A DNA stretch of 64,000 bases from Casuarius casuarius (Eukaryota; Chordata; Aves; Casuariiformes; Casuariidae), in NCBI GenBank assembly GCA_003342895.1, contig PTFA01000086.1, forward strand, positions 1,572,939-1,636,938. The letters run 5' to 3'. A model generated the notes under the pieces. That model was not told the DNA's origin and did not search any database. It saw only the letters and a program-made list of their open reading frames with translations. Each line of letters starts with the position of its first letter. Positions within the stretch are counted from its first letter, which is position 1. Made by a program: the position numbers and the translations under genes. This document shows, piece after piece, positions 24,511 through 38,779 of this stretch.

Positions 24511-25119
24511 AAAGAGTCTTCCATAATTTTATTCTCAAGTCTTTGTAGTGTGACAAAAATCTTGCAAGTCTTTCAGGGTAACTTCTTGAAAAATACTGTG
24601 GTATTTTCATCCCTCTCATTAATATTCTTATTGGGCTTCAACTTGAAATTTTACGCAATCATGTTACTTAAATTCAAGCACTAAAATCCTTCTGCTTTAT
24701 GATTCCCCCAGGTTCTTTGGCTTACATGCCTATATTCAGAATAGAAGAAACAGCTGGAAGAGAGAATACTTAAACTTCTACCCTGCTCATCAGTCTTTTA
24801 AAATCTATATTGCTATAAGTTGTCATTGCTCTTCAAGTACGTTCTCTTATATCAATAATTCATGCCAAAAACTACACCTTTAAGTAACAACACTTGAGCA
24901 TGAGCACTGCAGTTCTGTCTAGCAGCAGTAGAGATGGCTAAGGGTGCAGAGCTGAAGGATTGTGGGGCTGGTGACAGCTGTAACCTGTAGCCATTGAAGA
25001 CTCAAAGAGGTTTTGATTCTCACTGTGGTTGACTCTGAAATCTTTTATCAGGACTTTTGATACCATTTGACTGCCCCACTTCTATCAACAAGACTTTCTA
25101 AAGGTTCATTCCTGGCACT

Positions 25120-25540
25120 GTTCAGATGCCTAAGCCCAGGAGTGTGTCCAGGCTACGTTTTCCTTCAGGGCCTGTCCCACCTGGCTGGCTTGGTAGCTCC
25201 TCCAAGCCCCGCTCCTGGCCTGAGGGTGCAGCGGGCACTGCCTTGCACGGGGCCAGCCCCGGGGAGGTGGCTTGCACCAGGTGGCAAGGCAAAGGCTCCC
25301 AGGAGTTAAGCCCTGCAGCACAGAGCTTTGACTTCCCACTCCTTTTGCGTATTTAACCATTAACCACCATGCTATCTTTGCAGTCGAGGCTATCCTGAGT
25401 ATTCAGGAATGTGTTAAGCCCTTTCCATCTGTATAACCTTTTCGGGTGTCCGTGGGCGTGGGTCGGTGAGGAGGCTCCCTGCGGCACAGCACGGGCTGAG
25501 CAGTGCGTGCTTCTCCCCCGCGCGCACAGCGCCGGGGAGC
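25120..25540. promoter_or_regulatory. CpG-enriched islet about 0.6 kb past CYP24A1
   Basis: GC-rich segment in AT-rich surroundings; CpG density is highest at 25440-25540. It could be an enhancer, a promoter of an unannotated RNA, or simply a GC-rich patch. Nothing in the sequence decides between these. Confidence 0.3.
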
Positions 25541-28500
25541 CCAGGGATGCGATGGTTTTGTTTCTCATCTGTTATCGCAAGATAAAATCTTTCCAAAGTT
25601 TTGAGGAAGGATGGAAATAGTTTGAACCCTCGCAAGATCAGAAGAAATGATGTATATTAAAAAAAAGCCATCTACCCAGCACACCTTGACAGGCAGCCTG
25701 ACGGTTACGCACGCAGCAGTCTGCCCGTGACCAAAACCGTGCTGTCTTTGCCAAGTTAACGCTGCCTCTGGCTGAATGAATGATGGAGTAAGAAAAATCA
25801 TACAGCGCTATGCGAAAATGTCACTCTTCTGAAAATCCTACTGCAGTGGGTACTTTGCAGTGACTGCAGTTCACGCTGCTGTAACTACTGGGACAGCCAG
25901 AAATCCTCGGTACTGGCGCCGGGCAAGGCGGACTGCAAGATGGCGGGGCGCTTGCCCCCTTCCTGGGGAGGCTTGGCAGCCCATGCTAACCTCTGAGACC
26001 ATGTGGGTAGATCTACCCAAGCTGCTGTGACATTAGTAATATATACACTAAGTCTCTTTTTATGGAATTATAAACTAACATTATGCCGTTAGAGCCAATG
26101 GAGTTGTGCCAATGTGAAACAAGTGTCAACAGAAAGTCAGGATTATTGTTCAATTCCAAGTGTATCATGCTGCTCACACATCTTCTTATTTAAATTTTAA
26201 AGCCAACCAAAGAGATGGGATATTATTTATTTGAACTGACCTTGACAGCCCAGCAATCAGCTATTTCAAAGTCCTTAATTGCTTCTGTATTACAAATCAC
26301 AGGTCCATGTTTACTGCGTCATTTCACAAATTAGATTTAGTGGACCCAAAGATCTGTAACAGTGTTACTCTGAGTAAGATTTTGACCAAATCTGTACAAG
26401 CTATAGTACAAATGTGTGCTGTCCTCCAGATTTCTCAAAGGTACAATAACTGCTGACCTGGAAATTTTTGTTCCGGGAGCTTTGCGGATTTTCAAGTTCC
26501 TGAATTTTTCAAAGAACTTTATTAATCTGCTACCCCAGAGTGCACGTCCAAAATGGAAATAGGTAGATATCAAACTACACAGACAATGAATGACCAGGCC
26601 AGACTTTCACATTAAGAAACCTGTATGGCTTTCTTATTTTCATATTTCAAAAGTGTCAAAAAAAGCATGATGCTTCCAAGATTAATAAATGCCTATGAAA
26701 CCTTTCACCTATTGGTGATCTGGATAAACTTAGTTGATCCAGGTCATTGTTTCTTTGAAATTATTTGTTCTTTGAGAACTACTTATTCAAATGACTGGCA
26801 ATACGGCTTCACTGCTACCATTTCTCGCAGAAACTCCTTAAAGGAAGATATTTGGATCATAAAATGAATGGAATTAATTGGCCTCCACATTAACTTTCTC
26901 AATAAGGAAGTGAACTAGGTTTACATATGCAAAAGGAAGTTAATTCTGTTCAGGCTTTAGGCATATTAGTGAGAGTGATACAGACAAAGCTGGAGCCAAC
27001 TAATCTGTGTTTTTTTATGGATGAAGAATGCCAGTTCTCAGGACTGACAATCTGGCATTTTTCATGGATGTTCTGTTCATTATAAGCTGATTATTATATA
27101 GCATTTTATGAGTCAATCTCTATATATAACTTGCAGTGCTATGATTAGGCCACAGATAATGTGTTCCAGTTTGACTTTTTCCATATGAAGAAGTACATTT
27201 GTTCTAAACAACCAAAGGTAGAATTCATGTCTGTGTCAATGCTGACCTTAACTGATGTGACAAAATAATCCAAGCTCTGAAAAATTAATTCTGAGAAATG
27301 ATGATAGCTAAAGTTCATCTCAGAACAAATTTTAGTGGAACAACTTAGCACCTGTTTAATTTTAAATATGTGAAACATCACATTTACCTCCATGGCACCG
27401 CATATATATATGTGGATTTTTTTACTTTTGTGTGGAAATTTTAACTTTTAGGATATTATCAATTCTTTTAAAAGGAGAAAGTTTACAATTTCCAGCATGG
27501 TATTCGTGGCACACATATCCAAAATCCATGTAAGAAGTGCAGCTTTAGAAGAAAAAGCTGCCTGTTTACTTCAGAGAACTGAAACAAAAGGGTCTATTGA
27601 GACTGAGACTACAGGCAGCCTCCTTAATTGCTTACCATGGATGTGTGTGTCGTTCTGATAACTCATGAAATGATACACTGCAGTGTGGGTGGCTGTATTC
27701 AACATTTTTTTGATATGTTCTTCCATGCATGGTTTGGGAAAACCGATGAATGTTACATTATGAAAACGAGCATTATACTTATTCACTAACATTTATTCTT
27801 GGGTATTTCTGAGTATCAGTTTTCAAGAGAGTAAAAAATACAGAGAGAACTAAATTGTTCTGTCACAGAAATAACATGCTGACTGACCTTTCTGAAATCT
27901 CTGCTATTATTGATACTGCCAGTTCTCCACTCTTGTACTATAACTCAGGGCTGCAATCCCACTGCCATAACTCTCTTTCGCACACCACTGTATAACCCAG
28001 GAATAAATTTGTTGATGCTGATAGATGTAAACTAATCTAGAACTGGTATCAGTCACAAGAGAATCAGTACTTATGAATTCTTTGTGAAAGAAGTGTAATT
28101 GGTACGGATGGACACCATACTTGGGATGTGGTCGTACACTATGGTGTACATTTTCCAAGACAGCCCAACTCTCTATATGAATTTTACTATTCACTTCTTT
28201 TCTGTTTGTTTATGCAGAAGTGCTAATGCACCTCATACAATAACTATCTTGACCCTATATCCTGTATTCCTACAGTTTTCTTTACTATCAGAGGAAGGTC
28301 TACATTGATTCTCATCTCTTGTTCACAGTTTTTTTGATCTCTGTTCCTTCATGTGTATGATTAGTAGCCTGTGGCTTTTTAAAGAACATGAAAAGTGAAA
28401 CTTAAACTACAATATTTGGATCCAGAAGGAGCTTTACAAATCTTTGCCTTGTGGGATTTGTGTGGAGCTGAACTCTTATGGAGCAATCATCCTCCTGACA

Positions 28501-31500
28501 AGGAAAGCAGCAATGAGACTCCTTCATGAGATAAAATACTTTTCTCCAAGGGACAATGTCAAAACAAGTGTGGAATGGAATGCATTTTATAACCTGGGTA
28601 AATTATACTTTGCTTTCTTGGGCGTGTTCCGCCTGACAAGTTCGAACTCTTTGCCTTTAATTGTTAAGTGTGTTGAATGAGCTCCAAGCACTGCCTGTCA
28701 AGAAGAAGGGAAGCCAGCGGAGCTAGTCACTGAGCACAACAGGGCAATAAAGGGGTCCTCTGAGTAAGGCAATTACCTTCTGGTCTTCCCAAATTGCTAT
28801 GCACTTATCTTATACTTTACCTTCCACTGTCAGCTTAGGTGCACAGGACCTTGATAGTAAATCAAATAAACCACTATTAAAATCTGATTCATTGCGTTAT
28901 CGAACTGTGGTCCACATAAGAAAAGGAGATAGGGGAGAAGCAGAGGAATGGTGCAGATCTTGCTTACCTGGAACTACCAGGTAGTCCATCCTAGTTGGAT
29001 GCACTTCCAGTAGCACTAAGATATGCATGAGTTTTTCAAGTTGAAGAAAGCAAAAATACTGTCCGAATTTAATGGAAAAAACGGAAGGAAATCTTTGAAA
29101 ACTTCATCCCTGTAGTAGTATGGGTTACACTTATCTGTGTAAGTAACTGTGTCTGTGTCTGTGTAACTGTATTTCAAGTTCCCACAAAAGCCCCCTATTC
29201 TGATCTCAGTTATACAACCAAAAATCACAAATAGTTTTGCAGATGAGCTTGGTCCCTAACTCAAGCACAATCTCACTTGCTGCAGGGGCAAAGGTACGCA
29301 CATATTAGATCGGGGGCCAACCAAGAGCCAGTTGAGTCCATGGCCAAGGACTGTACTCCATCCAAACCTGGGAGCTGCTCTAGTGGCCCTACAGCGACAT
29401 TCAGTCACAGACCGCAAATGCACAACTTCAGTCTTTCTTGTCAACATGCTCATCATGTGGAGGGCTGCCAGGCAATAGCATAAAACTGACTGTCCTACTA
29501 TAAAACACAGGAGAAAGCCTCAGCTAGAATCCAAATCTGAGTCATTTTGAATGGGACCTGCAGAGCATAAGCACAACAAGCAAGACTTTTTGGGAGCCAG
29601 GTTCCAGGTCAGCAAGAGATAAGGATAGTTCAGATTACATACATCTTCTGCTTAGTTAAGGAGATGCCAAGTTTTGGTACTTCAGAATGATGCTGTCTTC
29701 CCCCTAACTATGTCTGAAAGTCAGAAAAATGGGAAAAAAAAAAGATTTAAGTACAAATGTATATTGCTCCTTGTGACATACAAGTGCATCATCTCACTTC
29801 AAGGCAAGCGAAAAGCTTCAAAGCACACTCCATAAAAAAAAGAAAAAACAGGAGACGTCTTGTATGCAGTCACTAAACATGTTGATTTAAATTTCTCAAC
29901 TAATTGGACAGCCTAGACATATTATTAAACTCTTATTGGCAGCTTCCACCACAGCCTCTCCCTTATAATAAATGTACCAGAGATTGGCATGCCACAAAGA
30001 AGTGTTTTTAATCGTTAAAGACTAAACCCAGGAGCATCTTGGATTTTCCACATGATGGAGGAAGGTTGTGCAACTTGCAGAATTGTGAAACCTTTAAATA
30101 ACTTCAAAGAAGACAAAATTAACTGTTAAGGTTTTTTTAAAATGCTTCACATGTTTGAATTGCTAATGTTGTCTGATTCACAACAATATACCTTTACTAT
30201 ATTAACCGGCATATTAATTCTGGATGCTAACTGTAATTTCTGACTTTGGAAAAATAGAAGCTTTTCTGCTTAAAAACAAAGCTGAAACCAATGTTCTGTT
30301 TGCATACTTTCATAGGCAAACATGTATTTACTTTAGCATCTCACAGCAATGTTTAACTGATGTGGTTTTGCAGGAATCACAGTGAATTACACATTTCAAA
30401 ATATAAATCATGTCCAGCCCCGGGATTGCATTGTGTCTACAAAGGAAAGAGCTCGTGGGACTTAAAATGTCCCTTACAGACCAGAGAGCTTCCTGGTGCT
30501 CTGCCCATGAGGTAAGCAGGCAAACCTCTGAGATATTGCAGGAGGAAGTATAATATACAATAAATAGTCTCTTGGGCAAAGATCACATGTTGTGTCTTAG
30601 ACCTTCCCCTCCCCAACCCACTTTGGAGCACTTTCGCCTCCAATGAGCTACTGGAGCTATGTCTCTAGCTTATCCTTATCTCCTGTACCAGGGTGCACCC
30701 AATGCTCAACCCGCATATGACAACTCTCAGCTCATTTGCTCCGAAGCTGCTAATTCTCACACTGCTGGGAATCTACATGACAGTTTAAGGACAAGAAGGA
30801 AGTGGTGTGAATGCATTAAACCCAATAAACTGAAGAAATCCACTTATATACAGGCCAGACACTAAGGGATTCAGCTGACTAGACAGTTTGTCACTGTGGG
30901 GTATCTCCTATGCCTTCGAACCATCACTCCAGAGCCCAGCAGTTCTCAGAGAGGTCCTGCACCATCCGTGCTGACCTGGTGCTGGGCTCTCAAACGCAGA
31001 AAGACATCTCAAACCATGCTAGGGGAGTGTAAAGAGGGGTAGCACAGAAACTGCTACACAAACTCTTCAAATGCTGTTATAGAGGAGGGCTACAGAAAGC
31101 AAGCTGAGCTGATTTGGGGAAACTTTGCTATCTCCGACCGCTGCCAAGCAGCGAAAGTGGGCCAAAAACCTAGACACTTCCTATTCCTTAAGTAAAATCT
31201 CATTATCGACGTAATTGTTTTATAGCAAAATGCTTTACGAGCTTCTCAGCCACAACGTGAGGTGGTATTAAAGCCATTTTACAGATGACTGTCGTGATGG
31301 TCTCACTTGCTATGACACTTGCAAATGTGACTGCTAATTTTATGAGCCACAAGGTTTTGATTCCAAGCTGCAGCTGTGTGTACACACACTTAACAAGTGT
31401 TTCTGAATATTTGGGTCCACAAGTGTGCCCACAACTATATATGAGCTACAAACCATCCATATTCCAATTTTCCAGTTCTTCACTCAGTCTTAAATTCTGC

Positions 31501-31530
31501 CTTTCTTTCTGTAAGTTGGTGATGACAAAT

Positions 31531-31573
31531 TTATATAAATATATATATATAGTGTGTGTGTGTGTATGTATGT
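31531..31573. repeat. Compound (TA)n(GT)n microsatellite
   Basis: An ATATATATATAT tract runs directly into GTGTGTGTGTGTGTATGTATG. Simple sequence repeat without associated gene. Confidence 0.9.
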
Positions 31574-34049
31574 TAAAAATATAAAATTCTATGATAAAGT
31601 ATGGATAACCTCTCTAAAAATGCTTACTAAAAAATCAGAATGTTTTCCAATCAAGACTAGTGACCAAATAAAATTCCTCATGAAGTGGAGAGAGTTTCTG
31701 CTGAAAATAATTTGATTTTACATTTTAATACAACTCATTCACCAGCTAATGAGAAAGTGATTATTTGTGAAGGGGTAAGTAAAGAGATTTTTCATTTGCT
31801 CTGTTTCTAGTAAGGGAGGCATACAAGACTGGCTGACATTTAGCTTTAAAGAATACAGAAAAATCATTGAAGGAATGGAAATTTTTTAGAGGACCAAAAT
31901 TAATTCTGGGTTGCCATCAGGAAAGCTATAAGAAGTCACATTTTGGTACAGATCAAAAGTATACCTTCTTGAAAAGAAGGCTTAGTAAACATCAGATTTT
32001 TATAAAGAAAAGGATCATTTTTGTCCTAGAATGATTTATTCAGTGAAAAGTTGATACCATTCTACCTAACAAAGATCCAAGTACACTTTGCAGTTCACCA
32101 GCTCCACAAGATATCAGGCATTTGCAATTCCTAAGAAAACAGTATTTTCAAAGTTCACATGTAAGTGCTTTCTCTTGAAAGGTCTGATGAAAAGCCCAGA
32201 CTGAGGAAAGCATTTGCAGTGAACTGAAATCTTGCTTCATCGGCTTTATTAAATGCAGGAGCAGGCCTGCATCTTTGTGGAGGCTTTCCACCCAGACTGC
32301 CTGTCTATTAAACATCGGTCTCCATGCAGATGGAGAAAGACATTTCAGGGAGAGAAAGTGCAGCTGAGTTACAAGAAGAAAACTAGGCCCACATTTGTAA
32401 GGACATTTATTCTTCTAAGGTCTCTTTATAAATCATGTTTTCATCATTGATTTAGACACCCTGTGGCTTCGATGACATTAACTGTCAATGAGAGTTACAC
32501 TTTGCAGTCACTTCTGAAAATAGGAAAAAGGACCTGTCCATAAAAGCCAATGACACCAATTCAAATTAAGAGAGAGGGTAGAAGAGTAAATTTTTCAGGT
32601 GTGGTTAGCTAACCCGCAATAAAAGCCCTGGAGAGTCTGTACCCTGCAGGAACTTAGCTTGTGGGTTCACAGACCAGCTGTGGGCTGTTGTCCTCCACTC
32701 CTCTCATGACCGTATGTCATAACCTCTCTCAACCATTTGATCCATCTGAAAACTTTTTTTGCAGGGTTGGTTTTAGTCAGATCACAAAGCTGCTCTGACG
32801 CACCTCCCAGCTGCAAAATTGCTAGAGCCAACACTAGGAAGGTGGCAAAAACATATATTTAGGGGAAGAGACCATGGACCTGGAAAGGATGGGACCACTG
32901 CTCTTTTTTAGCAGAAGCACAGTTTTGTGTTAGTCAAAGCAGCTGTGTAACTGTACCTTTAGACACTGACAGACATAGGGAGTGATTCTCAAGGTCACTG
33001 TTAAGACAAAGATAGGTGCTCAAGCATGTAGCTTAAGATGCCAGTCCTCAGATTCTTAAATACTTACATGAAATTTAAGCATCTAAATCCAAAAGGTTTT
33101 TTTTTCCTAAATGACAAAGTTTCACTTTGGATATGCAAGAACCTCTCAGGAACTTGCCCTGCATTTTGAACAACTGAGAAAAGAAGAACTAATTGCACAA
33201 GGCGTCATTGTTGTTAAACCTTGGCAAAACAAAATCCTAACAAAGGGGCACACTCAGAGGGATGTCTGGCAACTAACACACTTGAAGATGTGCTTGAGGA
33301 CATTTTCCAGGAAACAGGGTAGCTTCAAATAGAGTTGACTCATAACCCTAGCGAAGTTTCTCTTGCCCAAGGGCAGAATTGAAAGAGAAACTGGATCAGC
33401 TTGTTGCTTGGGGAATCAAAGAGCTAGCAGAGAGCCAACAGCATGCATATATTTACCACTCACTGTAGGAGGGGGCGGGAACAGAAGCTTTTATTTATGT
33501 GTAGATCCAAATGAATGAAATAAATATTTAAAAATAACATATTCTACTACCTGCAGGTGGAAATTTCGGGGGGATACGGCTGATGCCAAATATTTGATCT
33601 GTGCTTTGATCCATCAACAGGGTTCTGGGCAGGTGTCCTTAGAAAAAGAGGGCCCACATCTTTCTGCATATTCAGTGGCCCCTGGGGAAGCTGCTGTTTC
33701 CTCAGAGCCCCACTTAGGTTGTGTTTGGCACCTAGTGTGTTTCACTGGAGAAGGCAACAGATTTTTGAGGAAGCGAAGAGTACTGTGCTATATATAGAAG
33801 CTGCTGGGATCCAGGGAAAAACAATAGAAGGAATAACTAGCAGTTCCAGGGGAGGGAGAGGGGAAATCGGAGCTCCTAGGCAAATAAACAAAGGTGTGAA
33901 TGCTGTGTAATGGAAATAACATGCTCATAAGGGAAGTTTAAATAGAGAGTGTTCAGACAGATCATACAGCAATCACTACCATGCCTGTCTCAACAAAGAA
34001 TGGGTACGAGAATGCTGCAGATTATGAAAGGAAGTGGATATCGTGCTTG

Positions 34050-34240
34050 GCTGCCTGAGCCACCAGCCGGAGCGCACGCCTGTTGGGACAGAGCCCGCGA
34101 GAGGAGCAGGCTCCGGCTGGGCTCTGCGGCTCCCACGGCTGCTTCTTGCCCAACGGCAGCGCGAACCGGGGAAGGAGGCCAGGCGAAGGCATACGGGCTC
34201 TGGCGCTGAGATCTGCACGACACGAACGAGCAGGGACAGC
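34050..34240. promoter_or_regulatory. Isolated CpG islet
   Basis: About 190 bp rich in CpG within AT-rich DNA. A 155-codon open frame (34034-34501) crosses it but shows no recognisable domain and looks like a product of base composition. Confidence 0.3.
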
Positions 34241-37200
34241 TACACTGCAGAGAAGCGTGCTTGTATGGTTACAGCAAAACGTGCATGTACATCAGTGCTC
34301 ATTTCTCTCATTTCCTCACTTTTTCCTGGGGCACAATTTACTTGGCTAATAATCTCCTTCTTTCCCCAGGGCTTGCTCTGCATGCTCTGTTATAGCTCAG
34401 AGCCCAACCGCTCCCTTGACACTCATGAATTCTTTATTAGGGCTCATCCTTCTCCTTCCCTAAAGGTCCCACAGGATACTCAAAATTTCTCAACAAAGTG
34501 ACCATGCAGCCCTCTAAAGCCCCACACCTAATGTTGGCCAAACTCACAGTCATTCACTTATTTTTCTTTCTAGACGTACATTGTACTTCTGCATAATGTC
34601 TGTTGAAGTTGACGGCTCCTTGTTTTTGTATCTTGCTGGCAGATGCTGGTGCATCTAAAACCGAATAGGAACCAGCTCTGCTATTTTTTGAAATTTCAAA
34701 TTCTTTTGTATTTGGAAAATGAAATGAAATAAAAATAAACAAAACAAAGAATTTTTTAGCAAAATGAGGTTTTGGAGAAAAGAGATACTTCAGGGTTAAT
34801 CCAAATATTTTGCTTTGAGAAAAGAAATCTTTTAGAAAACTTGAAACTGTTTTTAAGAAAAAAATAGGGCTATAACAAGAAATTATGCTGGAACAAAGAT
34901 TTTTCTTTCAGTCAAGCTCCTAAATGGTAGCTTTCTACATTAATATGTCAACAACTCTCCATTTTCATTTTGGCATTTCATGAAAACTGACTTAATCTCA
35001 TGGCACTTCGGATTTTAAGAAAACAGATCTGTTGAAGTATCTCCAGTGTCATGTCATCATCAGGCACAATTCAGCAACATCATATTCTGTAAAAACATCA
35101 GGACAAAGTTGCTCTGAGTAGGAAGTGTCCAAGAAACTCTCAGTCTTGCTTTTAAAACATACCCTTTCCCCTAGAGACTTCTAAATCTCTGAAAGGTATA
35201 TGATAAACACCCATTTGTTCCTTGATTAATGATTGCAGCATGAATGATAGACATCTAAAATTTTGCAGATGCTGCTTAAACTATTAATATTTTTGTGTGA
35301 AAAGACCTAGTGCTCTATACATCTACACAGATATGTTCTCATTCTACCTTATTTCTATGGCACCAAAGTTTTGATTGATTAGATAGCTAACCTGCCCCAT
35401 GAAAGTATTCTCTGTTCACACAATTTAGAAGACCCTGAGGAAACACAGTCTGTGATCAGATGTAGAAAAGCTAATTAAACAAGTCTGTCATACACATACA
35501 AGACTCCACACAAAGCCTATTTGAGTCAGCAAGAAGACCTTCATTGACCTGAGTGGGGTATTCATCAGAAAACTTTACACTGGACTTTGGTCAAACTTGC
35601 TTTGGTGTGTGGACACCACTTCCTCAGAAATATGGAAATATCCTTCTCTTTCCAATGCGTTCTTGTCATTGCACGTACACATAGAATCACCTGGGTTATT
35701 TTCCAACTTTTATTCCAGAGCTAGAGTTTTGCTTGTATGGTACCTGACACCGAGGATCATACATAACGTAACTGGACAGTGTCATCTATGGAGAAAACCT
35801 GTCCCCTAAACCACTTCTCACAGTCTGTGCATGACTTTTCAATATTCTTAGCTCGCATACAAATGACCTTGATGAGCAAAACCAGACAGAGCAATGGAGA
35901 TAACACATTCTGTCCTTGTCCATGACTGGACAATCACATTACGCCCAGAAAGCTTGTTTTAGTACAGAGCTATTGCCCCCAAAATGCAGTGCGGTGGGTG
36001 ATTTGGAAGAATATGAACCTGTGACCATTCATGAATGACATCCAGTAGCTGAGATGCAAAAAAGGGACTATGCCACACAGCACCTCTTTTATCTTCTTTA
36101 AGGTGCTGAAAAATTAACAAAATATGTCTAAGCACAGTAATGATTCATCATCTCTGCAGTATCTTGCAACTGCTGCTAGTAGGGGAACACAGGGTATAGC
36201 CAGTACAGCTATACAGCCCTTCTTCTAGGCCCTTTCAGCTTTTTGTGTTTGTCACTACTCCTTCCTCTGGAAGGGCATGGAGAAAAATTAGCTAAGAGTC
36301 TGTCCAGAGGGATCCAGAGCAGCTCCCACATCAAATATTTGTGCTGTTCAGCTCACCCTGGAAACAGGAGATTTAACTACTTAACTGTTAAACACTGAAA
36401 GTTCAGACAAAGATTAAATAGTTGCATGAGAGAGCACTAGTACTAATGAAACCTGTTTCTCATTAGATTTGGGTCATACCGTTAACTGAATTAAAAGGAA
36501 TTGGGACATACCTCCACATGTGGATATTCCCATTGAGATGACATATCTCTGGATGGACTATGACTGAATAAACACAGAGGGTGCTGTAATGGCATTAATT
36601 ATTGGGTGAAAGTCTAACTATCACTGATCTTTATTTACAGGAGATAAGGGCTGCTAACTGGAAAGCCAGCTGATAACCTGTGAATCTCAATTGAATTAAA
36701 AAGTCATGAGACTTTATACTGTGCTCTCAGCCTACTTTTAATTTTGAGCTTAGCTTGATGTTGTCAGCAATACAGGTAGTAGCTCCTTCAAAACTCCCAC
36801 ATGGTAAGATTAGGTGGAATGAGTTGGGGTGATGTACATTTACTCTCTAGCAAAAAAACACATCTGTTTTGCCTCTTCACTAAACTGGTTTGACCTGTGA
36901 TAAATGTTTTTCTAAAATAACCTGAGACACTACTTTGTGTCACCTGCTGAATTCTTTTGTATTAAGAGGCTTATTTCAAAACTGAAATAAGTCATCTGTA
37001 AAGGAAGACCTTAAGGAAGATGTGCCTGGGAATGCCATCTTTAAAACCTTTTCTGCAATCGCTTTGAGTTCCAGCTGGAGAAAGAATTTCCCTCATGTCA
37101 ACAGTCTGATACTTAGTTGTGCTTTACTAGTTGGCTTGACAGTTTTATTTGAATGTCTCCATTTATCTGATGTTACTTCCCCTGTCCTTCTGGTTAACAG

Positions 37201-38590
37201 TTCTTCAGAAATGAAGAACAACCTCCTTTTTGTTAGTCTTTATGTACTGCGGGGTTCAATCCCATCTTGCTTGAATACTGCAAATATTTGTTGACTTCCT
37301 TGTGACTTGGGAAGTGTCCAATAAATGTAGCTTTGAGTCCTAAGTGGACTTTTTTTTCCTAAGTGGATATTTTGGACCAGGTAGGATGTCAGATACGCTG
37401 GCACATATCCATACAGGTGATTACTACCAGACCAATACTGAAAGATTTGTAACACTGAAACTGAAATCTAAAACTTTTTTGAGTTAGAACTGACTTAACA
37501 GTTGCTTTATATTCACTTTGACTATACTTAATACAATGCATTAAAATGTTCTGGAACTCCATGTCAGCTCATAGGCAAAAATCTTGAAAATTAAAAATAG
37601 AAGAAAATTTTGAGATATCTTAGTTTGGAAATACTACCAAAGGAGACATTAAAAATCAAGTAGATGATGCTCACCTGTTTTTTTTCTTTGACACTGTGTT
37701 TATCTTACAGTTTCCAAGGAACTAGCAAGTGAGTATCAGAGATCAGTGCCTCTAGGGCTCACAGAGTTAGTATAGTATGTGTTTTTTACTAAACAAATTA
37801 AAGTTTTATCAGGATTGGACTTTTGTGGATCTATTTTTGGCTCTCTTCGGTTGAAAAATGCACTGAGTGAACTTGCACTCCTGACCTCCCAATGGTGTTT
37901 TACTATTAATAGAAAAAGAGTTTAATAAGTAACCAGTCTCACAGTGCATGATAATACAAACCTACTTCTTTGCAATCTACTTCTGTGAACTTTATGACTT
38001 GGTACCCACTTAAAAACAATAGCTGGCTTTGCCAGGCTTCCCGAGCAAGAAGGAGCAGGTGCCTGCAGTTGCCTGAGCCGCCCGGCGGGCACCGCGTGTG
38101 ACTCAGCCGCACGCCGCTCCAGCTCCCCTCTGCTCTGCAGGAGCCTGACCTGTGCCAGGCTCATCCCTGGTGTGGCAAACTTCCCCTTGCCTGGTGACTG
38201 AGCTAACAGAGCCTGCAGATTCGGGATTGCTGAGCCAAATTTCCACAAACTTCCTGTCTCAACACATCCATTTAGGTAGGAGGAGAGGAGAAGAATGGAG
38301 CGGTAGGACACCTCCCTGGGAACGGGGAAGCAGCATGGGGACAAGTGTTCTTCCACAGCGCACCTACGCAGCGCTTTGCAGGCAGATGCACGCTGTCCCT
38401 GCCTGCGCCCTGAACCAAGCAGGAGCCAGGTAAATGCAGCTGAGCAGAGTCTACTAGTTCACAAGGGGCTTCGTGCTAACCATGGACAGTGATGATGCAG
38501 GCCAAGCAGCGGTTTCCTAAATCCCATTTAGACGTCCCCCAAGGGACCCCTTCTGCCCCTTTTCCCTCTGCCTCGCCATGCAGCTGAGGC

Positions 38591-38779
38591 ATGGTCTGGT
38601 CTGGCATAGCTGCACGACGAATGGCACTTACAGTTCAGGTAGCATCCTCTAGTACAGTTGGAAACAAGTCTCAGGTGCAAATTTCTCCCAGACTTCCTAA
38701 TGTTAGTGCGTTTGGGGCTGGTTTGAGTCCAAAGAAGCCAAAGAGTGCATCTGAAAAGCAAGGAAAAGTCATGATTTAA
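38591..38779 (+). CDS. Candidate 62-codon ORF, unidentified
   Basis: The ORF starts with ATG in a favourable context (G at -3 and +4), seven bases after a good-looking splice acceptor (pyrimidine-rich run ending gccatgcag at 38583), and ends with TAA. The translation has a protein-like, low-bias composition (segments such as STVGNKSQVQISPRLPNVSA and LSPKKPKSASEKQGKVMI) but I recognise no family. An upstream donor-like site (GAGCCAG then gtaaat, exon end 38429) and a CpG islet at about 38050-38130 would allow a small two-exon gene. Against this, the frame just upstream of the ATG has a stop (TGA at 38585-38587). A 12-base A run follows the stop at about 38793, so a retrocopy fragment is another possibility. 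Coding status is unproven. Confidence 0.2.
   Translation: MVWSGIAARRMALTVQVASSSTVGNKSQVQISPRLPNVSAFGAGLSPKKPKSASEKQGKVMI

Noticed and set aside
26004..26019. Perfect 16-bp palindrome TGGGTAGATCTACCCA
   Set aside because: About one perfect 16-bp palindrome is expected by chance in a window of this size.
34034..34501. 155-codon plus-strand open frame
   Set aside because: Begins in a CpG islet and continues into AT-rich DNA. Composition changes abruptly and no family is recognised.
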